NCBI GenBank assembly: GCA_013139395.1
Contig: WTAX01000051.1
Location: 1 to 8,906 of the forward strand
Source of the DNA: Gammaproteobacteria bacterium
GTDB taxonomy: Bacteria > Pseudomonadota > Gammaproteobacteria > GRL18
DNA length: 8,906 bases
Reading direction: 5' to 3'
Shown here: one piece after another, positions 1 to 6,154 of the stretch
Layout: each line of letters begins with the position of its first letter
Numbering within the stretch: the first letter of the stretch is position 1
Program-made: the position numbers and the translations under genes
The notes under the pieces: generated by a model
Databases searched by the model: none
What the model saw: the letters and a program-made list of their open reading frames with translations, nothing else
What the model was told of the DNA's origin: nothing

Positions 1-2
1 CG

Positions 3-359
3 CTGGGTAAAGTCACCTATGGTGATGTATTTCATCAGAATGAAGTTGAGATGTCTGCCTATAATTTTGAACAGGCACCGGTTGATGCATTATTTAGCCA
101 GTTTGATCACCTTGAAGCAGAAAGTAAGCGCCTGATAGAAGAAAATCTACCGCTGCCTGCTTATGAAATGATGATAAAAGCTTCTCATGCATTTAACCTA
201 CTGGATGCGCGTCATGCTATCTCGGTGACTGAACGAGCGCGTTTTATTGGGCGGGTACGGGGCTTATCAAGAGCGGTTGCACAAGCGTATTTTGATCGCC
301 GTGAAGCATTGGGCTTTCCTATGCTTAATAAGAAAAAAGTAGATAATAACTGGGTTTAG
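3..359 (+). CDS. glyQ: Glycyl-tRNA synthetase alpha subunit, 3' part (start lies left of window)
   Basis: C-terminal 118 residues of the catalytic alpha chain of bacterial alpha2beta2 glycyl-tRNA synthetase, which activates glycine with ATP and charges tRNA-Gly in the cytoplasm. The reading frame is open from base 3 ([16 protein letters not shown]...), so the ATG at 51 is an internal methionine and not the start. Family signatures visible are [49 protein letters not shown] and the closing [13 protein letters not shown]. These match the E. coli GlyQ C-terminus nearly position for position as I recall it. The protein normally has about 300 residues, so roughly 185 are missing to the left. The TAG stop is followed by 66 bases and then glyS, the partner chain, as in most Gammaproteobacteria. 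Nothing in the visible part looks damaged. Confidence 0.97.
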   Translation: MGKVTYGDVFHQNEVEMSAYNFEQAPVDALFSQFDHLEAESKRLIEENLPLPAYEMMIKASHAFNLLDARHAISVTERARFIGRVRGLSRAVAQAYFDRREALGFPMLNKKKVDNNWV

Positions 360-425
360 TAAATAAAGTTATTACTGCAATATCATAGAAACAGTCAGAT
401 AAAGAATTATAGAAGAGTCAAAACA

Positions 426-2507
426 GTGTCAGATAAAAAAGATTTGTTAATAGAATTAGGAACTGAAGAGCTGCCGCCTAAAGCATTAAAAGGTTTAGCT
501 CAGGCTTTTCAAAATGGCGTCGCCAAAGGTTTTGTTGATGCTGATTTGAGTTATGAGGCAATAAAAGTCTATGCCACACCGCGCCGTCTTGCTCTACTGG
601 TCACGCAATTGGCTGTTACTCAGCCGGATAAATCAGTTGAACGTCGCGGACCTGCTCTGCAAGCTGCATTTGATGATGAAGGCTGCCCCACAAAAGCCGC
701 TCAGGGATTTGCAAAATCCTGTCATGTTGAAGTTGAGCAATTGACTAAACTGGAAACAGATAAAGGCGCCTGGCTTGCCTATACGCTGGAAGAAAAAGGC
801 AAACCAGCTGCTGAGCTTATCCCGGCTATTTTTCAGGCGGCATTAGATAAATTGCCGATTCCGAAAAGGATGCATTGGGGGGAGCTGGATGCTCTTTTTG
901 TTCGTCCGGTTCATTGGGCTGTTATCCTCTTTGGTGACGAGGTAATTCAAGCTGATATTCTTAGTGTTAAGGCTTCAAATAAAACCCGTGGACATCGCTT
1001 TCATGCGCCAGCGCCCATCACTTTATCGGTCCCTGCTGACTATGAAGCCCAGTTAAAAGAAAAAGGTATGGTGATTGCTGACTTTGATGATCGCCAAAGC
1101 CTTATTCGTCAACAAATTATTGCTGCGGCAGAAAAGGCTGGTGGTCAGGCGGTTATTGATGCTGATTTACTTGATGAAGTGACCAGTATGGTTGAGTGGC
1201 CCAGTGTCATTGTTGGTGAATTTGAGCCGCATTTTCTGGATGTGCCGGCAGAAGCACTGATTTCAGCCATGAAAAAACATCAAAAATATTTTCACATGGT
1301 GGATGATAAGCAGCAATTAATGCCTTATTTTATTACCATAAGTAATGTGGAAAGCTCAGATCCTGAGCAGATTAAAAAAGGTAACGAACGAGTTATTCGT
1401 CCACGTTTATCAGATGCCAATTTCTTCTGGGCACAAGACAAAAAGAATCCTCTTGAAGATAAATTAGAGCGTCTTAAAAACGTCGTGTTCCAAAATAAAC
1501 TGGGCAGCGTTTATGATAAAACACTGCGTGTTACTGAACTGGCAGAAGTCATTTCCCGGTCATTGAATAGTGATGTGACCCTGGCCAAACGCGCTGCGCG
1601 TCTGGCCAAATGTGATTTAATGTCCGAAATGGTTAATGAGTTCCCGGATTTACAAGGTATTATGGGACGTTATTATGCGCTCAATGATGGTGAAGATAAT
1701 GCTGTCGCTATAGCGCTTGATGAGCAATATATGCCGCGTTTTTCCGGTGATAACACGCCTGCCTCAGTAACTGGTCAGGTATTATCAATTGCTGAACGCA
1801 TTGATACCCTGATGGGTATTTTTGCCGTTGGGCAAATTCCCAGCGGTGATAAGGATCCGTTTGCCTTAAGACGTGCAGCACTGGGTCTGTTACGTACCAT
1901 TATTGAAAATAAACTGGTACTTGATATTCCCGCAATATTAAAAAAATCAGCTACACTGTTCCCTTCAGAAGTGAATGCGGATAACGTCTGTGACGCAGTT
2001 TATCAATTTATGCTGGATCGTTTAAAAGGTTATTTTGCCGATCAGTCAATCAGTAGCGATGTGTTTGATTCAGTAACAGCCTTAACACCTGCCGAGCCTT
2101 ATGACCTTGCCTGTCGCATTGATGCGGTGAATCAGTTTAAACAACTGGATGCTGCTGACTCTTTAGCTGCGGCTAATAAGCGTATTGCTAATATATTGAA
2201 AAAACTTAAAGGCGATATTCCGACTGAAATTAATAGTGACTTGTTTGCCGAAGATGCAGAAAAGCACTTAGCCGAGCAGCTTACAGCCGTTTCTGCACGA
2301 GTAGAGCCGTTATTAGCTCAAGCGCTTTATACCGATGCGTTGACTGAGTTATCTGAGTTAAGAGATGTGGTAGATCAATTTTTTGATGATGTGATGGTGA
2401 TGGCTGATGATGAAGCCTTAAAAAATAACCGTATTGCTTTATTAGGTCAGTTACAAGGGCAATTTATGCAAGTGGCTGACTTGTCTCTGCTGCAGGAAAT
2501 AAGATAA
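426..2507 (+). CDS. glyS: Glycyl-tRNA synthetase beta subunit
   Basis: Beta chain of tetrameric glycyl-tRNA synthetase, which binds tRNA-Gly and is needed for aminoacylation by the GlyQ chain. It has 693 residues, close to the usual ~690. In order one sees the N-terminal LLIELGTEELPPKAL (7-21), ATPRRLA (50-56), EVTSMVEWPSVIVGEF (251-266), AMKKHQKYF (281-289), the HD-like region DLMSEMVNEFPDLQGIMGRY (397-416), GDKDPFALRRAALG (474-487), and a C-terminal helical DALR-type anticodon-binding domain from about residue 585. The start is GTG at 426. It is preceded by a modest purine-rich AGAAGAG (411-417) at 8 bases, and the residues directly after it fit the family's N-terminus, so no other start is needed. 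It follows glyQ by 66 bases and precedes gmhB by 19, consistent with one operon. The gene looks complete and intact. Confidence 0.98.
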   Translation: MSDKKDLLIELGTEELPPKALKGLAQAFQNGVAKGFVDADLSYEAIKVYATPRRLALLVTQLAVTQPDKSVERRGPALQAAFDDEGCPTKAAQGFAKSCHVEVEQLTKLETDKGAWLAYTLEEKGKPAAELIPAIFQAALDKLPIPKRMHWGELDALFVRPVHWAVILFGDEVIQADILSVKASNKTRGHRFHAPAPITLSVPADYEAQLKEKGMVIADFDDRQSLIRQQIIAAAEKAGGQAVIDADLLDEVTSMVEWPSVIVGEFEPHFLDVPAEALISAMKKHQKYFHMVDDKQQLMPYFITISNVESSDPEQIKKGNERVIRPRLSDANFFWAQDKKNPLEDKLERLKNVVFQNKLGSVYDKTLRVTELAEVISRSLNSDVTLAKRAARLAKCDLMSEMVNEFPDLQGIMGRYYALNDGEDNAVAIALDEQYMPRFSGDNTPASVTGQVLSIAERIDTLMGIFAVGQIPSGDKDPFALRRAALGLLRTIIENKLVLDIPAILKKSATLFPSEVNADNVCDAVYQFMLDRLKGYFADQSISSDVFDSVTALTPAEPYDLACRIDAVNQFKQLDAADSLAAANKRIANILKKLKGDIPTEINSDLFAEDAEKHLAEQLTAVSARVEPLLAQALYTDALTELSELRDVVDQFFDDVMVMADDEALKNNRIALLGQLQGQFMQVADLSLLQEIR

Positions 2508-2526
2508 AAAACTCAATTAATCAACT

Positions 2527-3117
2527 ATGCAGAAATTAATTATTCTTGATCGGGATGGTGTGATCAATCAGGATTCAGATAACTACATAAAAACAGTTGA
2601 TGAATTCATCCCCATTCCAGGGAGTCTTGAAGCCATTGCCCGACTCTGTCAGGCTGGTTTTTCTGTGATGGTTGCCACTAATCAATCGGGTATTTCCAGA
2701 CAGTTTTTTACCCTTGATACGCTTAAAGCCATGCATGACAAACTACAGTCACTACTGGCACCTTTAGGCGGTAAAGTCGAACGCTTTTATTTTTGCCCGC
2801 ACGGGCCTGATGAACATTGTGATTGTCGTAAACCAAAACCGGGAATGATAAGACAGATAGCAAAGGATTTTTTTACTGGCCTGGATGCGAATAATCAATC
2901 ACAACAACTGGCTAATGTGTTTGTTGTGGGTGATTCACTGCGTGATTTAGAAGCAGGCAGTGCTGCCGGTGCAAAGATTGCTCTGGTGAAAACAGGTAAA
3001 GGTTTGAGAACTCTGCAAAGCATCTCAAACGATAATTTACAACAGTATTCACAACTGCCTGTTTATAATGATCTGGCTGATTTTACTGATCATTTATTAG
3101 CGCAAAACCAATCATAA
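2527..3117 (+). CDS. gmhB: D-glycero-beta-D-manno-heptose-1,7-bisphosphate 7-phosphatase
   Basis: Cytoplasmic HAD-superfamily phosphatase that removes the 7-phosphate from heptose 1,7-bisphosphate on the route to ADP-heptose for the LPS inner core. It has 196 residues, normal for the family. HAD motif I is LDRDGVIN (nucleophile D8, acid/base D10), motif II is TNQSG (51-55), motif III lysine lies in RKPKPG (101-106), and motif IV is GDSLRD (135-140). A zinc-binding loop C90-P-H92 ... C98-D-C100 is present, in the short-loop form. This loop and the RKPxPG segment separate GmhB from most other HAD phosphatases; the related histidinol-phosphatase domain of HisB is the main alternative, less likely because no HisB dehydratase domain follows. 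ATG start, 19 bases after glyS with no strong Shine-Dalgarno sequence, so translation may depend on coupling. glyS-gmhB-plsC order is, from memory, also found in Pseudomonas. Confidence 0.93.
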   Translation: MQKLIILDRDGVINQDSDNYIKTVDEFIPIPGSLEAIARLCQAGFSVMVATNQSGISRQFFTLDTLKAMHDKLQSLLAPLGGKVERFYFCPHGPDEHCDCRKPKPGMIRQIAKDFFTGLDANNQSQQLANVFVVGDSLRDLEAGSAAGAKIALVKTGKGLRTLQSISNDNLQQYSQLPVYNDLADFTDHLLAQNQS

Positions 3118-3149
3118 TTACTTATTAAAAAAACGACAGAGATAATAGT

Positions 3150-3866
3150 ATGGGTTATATTCGTTCAACGTTATATTTAATGTTTATGTGGTTAACGATC
3201 CCTATCGCCACAAGTATCTTTCTAATTGCCTACCCCGTACCTTATAAATATCGTTCTAAACTAATTTCCAGCTGGTCACGTGTTACCTTGCATGTACTAA
3301 GCTTTATTTGCGGCTTAAAATTTGAGATCACTGGTCAGGAGAATATACCGGATAAACCTTGCATTATCTTTTGTAAACATCAGTCCACCTGGGAAACCAT
3401 GGCACTGCAGCTGCTATTTACCCCGCAGGTATGGATCCTTAAACGGGAATTATTATGGGTACCTTTTTTTGGCTGGACACTGGCGTCAATGAAATCCATT
3501 GCGATTGATCGCAGCAGCGGCAAGAAAGCACTTAAACAAGTGGTAGAGCAGGGCACACAGCGTTTGAATGAAGGTAACTGGGTGGTTGTTTTTCCAGAAG
3601 GGACACGCACTCGTCCCGGTGATAAGCCAAACTATAAAATTGGCGGTGCAATGCTGGCTAATAAGTCAAAATATGATGTGTTGCCCATTGCCCATAACGC
3701 TGGAGAATTCTGGCCCAAAGGCCAATATGTGAAAAAAGCAGGTACTATAAGAATGGTTATTGGTCCGGTGATTAAAAGCAGTGAGCTATCAACCAAAGAG
3801 ATTAGTCATGCAGCAGAAGGCTGGATTGAATCAACACTTAAAGAGGTTTATGAAAAGACCTATTAA
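3150..3866 (+). CDS. PlsC-family 1-acylglycerol-3-phosphate O-acyltransferase (HX4E variant)
   Basis: Membrane-associated lysophospholipid acyltransferase of the PlsC/LPLAT family, expected to move an acyl chain from acyl-ACP or acyl-CoA to lysophosphatidic acid or a similar lyso-lipid. It has 238 residues. A hydrophobic N-terminal segment at about residues 7-30 should anchor it in the inner membrane. Conserved blocks are motif I at KHQSTWE (76-82), motif II around KRELLWVPFFGW to SIAIDR (99-121), motif III VFPEGTRTR (147-155) and motif IV VLPIAHNAG (177-185). The classical motif I is HX4D. Here H77 is followed four residues later by E82, so the charge-relay acid is Glu. I believe this KHQSxWE form typifies a proteobacterial subgroup and do not read it as inactivation. 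It lies 32 bases after gmhB and is the last gene of the unit. Specificity (phosphatidic acid or another lipid) cannot be told from sequence; a P. aeruginosa homologue in the same position is, as I recall, called lptA. Confidence 0.9.
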   Translation: MGYIRSTLYLMFMWLTIPIATSIFLIAYPVPYKYRSKLISSWSRVTLHVLSFICGLKFEITGQENIPDKPCIIFCKHQSTWETMALQLLFTPQVWILKRELLWVPFFGWTLASMKSIAIDRSSGKKALKQVVEQGTQRLNEGNWVVVFPEGTRTRPGDKPNYKIGGAMLANKSKYDVLPIAHNAGEFWPKGQYVKKAGTIRMVIGPVIKSSELSTKEISHAAEGWIESTLKEVYEKTY

Positions 3867-3904
3867 AGCGGGTCTTGGTCTTTTAGCTTTTTTAGCTTTT
3901 TTTT
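3853..3904 (+). terminator. Rho-independent terminator of the glyQ-glyS-gmhB-plsC unit
   Basis: AAAAGACC (3853-3860) pairs perfectly with GGTCTTTT (3877-3884) across a 16-base loop. A shorter alternative uses AAGACC with the first GGTCTT copy (3871-3876) and a 10-base loop. Downstream come T-rich runs, TTTTTT (3888-3893) and eight T (3897-3904). The left arm lies inside the last codons of plsC. The opposite strand has only a short T run after the hairpin, so it should serve the plus strand best; it may still help stop the convergent methyltransferase transcript. Stem is short and the T-tract is interrupted by AGC. Confidence 0.6.
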
Positions 3905-4545
3905 AAAAACAAAGCCACATCCTTTTCGGGAAAGCTCAGGCTTGATCCCCAATAGTCTGCCAGCCATTGAAATGTTTCTATTGAAAAGAAACATACATGA
4001 GTCAGATCATTTTTGTAATGCCAGTGAGAAAAAGCCTCCTGATCAATGACTCGTTTAGTCATAATACCCAATATGCCACCGGGTTTTAAGCAAGACCAGA
4101 GTCGTTCAAGCTCTTCTGCCGGCTGATGTAAATGCTCAACCACTTCAGAGGCGGTGATAAAATCATAATCTTGCTCTAAGACTTTGTTATCAGGTGCATA
4201 GAATACGTCATAAATATTCATTTGATGACCTGCTTCTTCAAGCATGACTGAAAGCGTGGGGCCGGGACCGGAACCAAAATCCAGACCATGACTCTGCGGT
4301 GATATATGTTGTTGTAAAGGTGTAAACAGGCGGCTGAGAAAATGTCGATAATAAGGATCATCAGGTGAGTTTTTATGGTGATCATACATCGTTTTTTCTT
4401 TTTCTAATGACAAAAATTGCTGTGCTGGTACAAACACCAGTAAGCAATTTGAGCATCGATAATAATCACGTTTGTCCTGATAAAATAAGTCTGTGACTAC
4501 TGTTTTACATAATGGGCAATGATGTTCTAAGGACTTATTAGTCAT
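3892..4545 (-). CDS. Zinc-ribbon class I SAM-dependent methyltransferase, substrate unknown
   Basis: 217 residues counted from the ATG at 4545. The N-terminus carries four cysteines in two pairs, CPLC (10-13) and CSNC (31-34), a small zinc ribbon. The methyltransferase fold follows: motif I LDFGSGPGPT (about 88-97) binds SAM, an acidic YDV (about 112-114) is at the end of strand 2, TASEVVEHLHQP (about 131-142) is the motif seen in UbiG/UbiE-like (Methyltransf_11/23) enzymes, and LKPGGILGIMT (about 153-163) is the post-motif strand. The substrate cannot be inferred. The frame is also open upstream to a TTG at 4560. I prefer ATG 4545 because it overlaps the end of the upstream DUF336 gene by only 8 bases (ATGACTAA), which suggests translational coupling; neither start has a clear Shine-Dalgarno sequence. 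The last sense codons run through A8 just before the TAA stop. It converges on plsC with a 25-base gap. Confidence 0.85.
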   Translation of the reverse strand: MTNKSLEHHCPLCKTVVTDLFYQDKRDYYRCSNCLLVFVPAQQFLSLEKEKTMYDHHKNSPDDPYYRHFLSRLFTPLQQHISPQSHGLDFGSGPGPTLSVMLEEAGHQMNIYDVFYAPDNKVLEQDYDFITASEVVEHLHQPAEELERLWSCLKPGGILGIMTKRVIDQEAFSHWHYKNDLTHVCFFSIETFQWLADYWGSSLSFPEKDVALFLKKS

Positions 4546-5047
4546 CAATAGAAAATTCAATACGTTCAGCCAATGTCTCTAATGCCTTACGGGCGCAGGC
4601 GGCATCTTTATCGCCGCCGGGGGCACCACTGACTCCCACGGCACCGATATTATAACCACCGGCTATAATTTTAAGACCGCCTTCCATAACAATCAGGCCG
4701 TCAATATGATTAAGCTCTTGTTGTATGTCAGCACGGGCTTTTTTAAAGGCTCCACTATCTGTCCAGGCCATAACCGTCATATTAGCCTTACGCTCAGCAA
4801 TTTCCAGGGTAAAACGTGAAGCTCTGTCATCACGCAATGCAGCGCGTTTAAGACCAAAGCGATCAACAACCACTGCACTGATATGAAAACCATCTTTGCG
4901 GCAGGCTATAATGGTTTCGGAGGCAATATCACGGGCTAACTCCATGCCAATACTTTTATCAACAATAATGTCTCCTGCTGAGACTGATATCGACAGTAAA
5001 ACAAGCAGTAAACTATAGATGGTTTGTGTTAGGATATTTTTGTTCAT
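4538..5047 (-). CDS. Exported GlcG/HbpS-family (DUF336) protein
   Basis: 169 residues with a typical Sec signal peptide: MNKN, then a hydrophobic stretch (about 8-22) and a probable cleavage site after SVSA (24). The mature protein should be periplasmic or secreted. The remainder is one GlcG/HbpS-like domain: VVVDRFGLKRAALRDD (59-74), AERKANMTVMAW (85-95), and the signature region GGLKIIAGGYNIGAVGVSGA (123-142) continuing to GGDKDAACARKALETL. This family includes heme-binding HbpS of Streptomyces, GlcG of glycolate clusters and the C-terminal part of PduO, and many members are of unknown role. No glycolate or propanediol genes are in view, so a heme or small-ligand binding role is inference from family only. 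ATG start, with no strong Shine-Dalgarno sequence. It is the first gene of a minus-strand pair with the methyltransferase (8-base overlap), and is divergent from the Cache-domain gene. Confidence 0.87.
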   Translation of the reverse strand: MNKNILTQTIYSLLLVLLSISVSAGDIIVDKSIGMELARDIASETIIACRKDGFHISAVVVDRFGLKRAALRDDRASRFTLEIAERKANMTVMAWTDSGAFKKARADIQQELNHIDGLIVMEGGLKIIAGGYNIGAVGVSGAPGGDKDAACARKALETLAERIEFSIDD

Positions 5048-5187
5048 TTTTAATGGTCTCAGGATATGGTTTAAAATTCAGATGTCATACAATTGAAATA
5101 CAAACATCATATTATGTCAATTTTAAATTTATATCATCAATAATTGTATTATTAGTGATTGGTGAGTAGAAAAGGAAGGATTTCTCT
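5048..5187. promoter_or_regulatory. Divergent AT-rich intergenic region with a palindrome
   Basis: This 140-base spacer must hold the promoters for the DUF336-methyltransferase pair (leftward) and the Cache gene (rightward). It is strongly AT-rich. A perfect inverted repeat AATAAT-TGT-ATTATT lies at 5139-5153. TATTAT at 5147-5152 could be a -10 box for the Cache gene, but no good -35 lies at the right distance (weak TTTAAA at 5122, spacer 19). TTGAAA (5093-5098) has no well-spaced -10. Promoter positions are therefore not fixed; that promoters exist here follows from the gene layout. Confidence 0.4.
5172..5180 (+). promoter_or_regulatory. Strong Shine-Dalgarno that fixes the TTG start of the Cache gene
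   Basis: AAGGAAGGA contains two overlapping copies of AAGGA and ends 7 bases before TTG at 5188. An in-frame TAG at 5167 rules out a longer protein. The next in-frame ATG is 23 codons later and would remove part of the N-terminal helix, so the TTG is the start. Confidence 0.8.
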
Positions 5188-6129
5188 TTGATAGAACAAA
5201 ACTGGAAAAATAGTATCACCGAACAACGTATTTTGTTGGCACAGTCACTTTCTATGCCATTAAAACAGTTGGCGGAAGAATTTGCTGAGATCAGCTTAGA
5301 GCAAAAAAATATTGACGCAAAGCTATTAGAGGCGTTTGCGCAAATTCCTTACTGCACTTTTCTTTATGTGCTGGATAGCAATGGCATACAAATTAGTTCA
5401 AATATGAGTAAGAGTGGTTTGCTTAGTGAGCACTTTGGGCGTGACCGTTCAGAGCGACCTTATATGAAGGAAATCGTTCCAGAAGAAGATTTTTTGTTAT
5501 CTGATGCTTATATCAGCCTGAATTCCATACGTCCTTCAGTGACAGCATTGCAGGTAATAAAAAATGAAAAGGCTGTGTTAGGTTTTTTAGGTGCTGATTT
5601 TGATATACGTGACCTGCCAATTACAACACAACTTTATCAGGAATCAGATAAGTGGCGGCAAATTAAAGGTGATCCTGCTATTCGCAGTATGGTCTTTCAA
5701 CAATGTCGGGTTGAAAGCTTATGGGACAAGAATAGCAATCAGGTCTTTGCTATTCTTGAAGAGCTATTTACTCAGAGAGGTATGTTTCAGGGAGTGTTTC
5801 ATTTTTCCAGCAGCCGGGCAACAGTCTGGGTTATTGATGATCCCTATCGCTATCGAATATTAGATCAGGAAGCCTTGAGTGATACCGACATTTGCATGGC
5901 TTATCCCAATAAGGTTTACCCAGAGGATGCAGTGATACCGCAAGACAAAATCCAATTGATTTTTGCAGCAATGAAAAAATTGCGTATGGCTGATGAGACG
6001 ATTTATTTGCGCTCGGCATCCATTAATATTTTTAATGGTTTGATTAGCCTGACCTTTTCATGTGATGGCTCACATTACATGCCATACCATGAATTTTTAG
6101 ATAAAGATTTATCATTTTGGGGAGCATAG
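5188..6129 (+). CDS. Soluble Cache/PDC-sensor domain protein, function unknown
   Basis: 313 residues from a TTG start. The first ~50 residues are probably helical; then comes a PDC/Cache ligand-binding fold. Visible signatures are YVLDSNGIQISSN (60-72), FGRDRSERPYM (83-93), FLLSDAYIS (102-110), RPSVTALQVI (115-124) and LGFLGADFDIRDLP (131-144). Such segments normally form the extracytoplasmic sensor half of chemoreceptors, histidine kinases or GGDEF proteins. Here there is no signal peptide and no membrane segment, and no output domain that I recognise, so the protein appears cytoplasmic. Residues about 160-313 form a second region I do not recognise (GMFQGVFHF 198-206, TVWVIDDPYRYRILD 212-226). 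The most cautious reading is a stand-alone sensor or binding protein that acts through a partner. It is divergent from the DUF336 gene and converges on the acyltransferase with a 13-base gap. Confidence 0.82.
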   Translation: MIEQNWKNSITEQRILLAQSLSMPLKQLAEEFAEISLEQKNIDAKLLEAFAQIPYCTFLYVLDSNGIQISSNMSKSGLLSEHFGRDRSERPYMKEIVPEEDFLLSDAYISLNSIRPSVTALQVIKNEKAVLGFLGADFDIRDLPITTQLYQESDKWRQIKGDPAIRSMVFQQCRVESLWDKNSNQVFAILEELFTQRGMFQGVFHFSSSRATVWVIDDPYRYRILDQEALSDTDICMAYPNKVYPEDAVIPQDKIQLIFAAMKKLRMADETIYLRSASINIFNGLISLTFSCDGSHYMPYHEFLDKDLSFWGA

Positions 6130-6132
6130 TGA

Positions 6133-6154
6133 GCAGTCTCATTTAATAGACTGC
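6133..6154. terminator. Hairpin in convergent gap, possible weak bidirectional terminator
   Basis: GCAGTCT (6133-6139) and AGACTGC (6148-6154) form a perfect 7-bp stem with an 8-base loop. It sits between the Cache stop and the acyltransferase stop and includes that stop. Neither side has a real T-tract (only ATATTT on the plus side), so intrinsic termination would be weak. Confidence 0.4.

Noticed and set aside
51..359. ATG at 51 as a start of a separate 102-residue gene
   Set aside because: The frame is open to the left edge and the upstream residues ([11 protein letters not shown]) continue the GlyQ family sequence, so this is an internal methionine of a truncated gene.
3380..3610. Minus-strand open frame inside plsC
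   Set aside because: Antisense to a well-conserved gene, no family resemblance, no ribosome binding site noticed.
5591..6019. Plus and minus open frames inside the Cache gene
   Set aside because: Out of frame with the supported gene, which has clear domain motifs; the short products resemble nothing.
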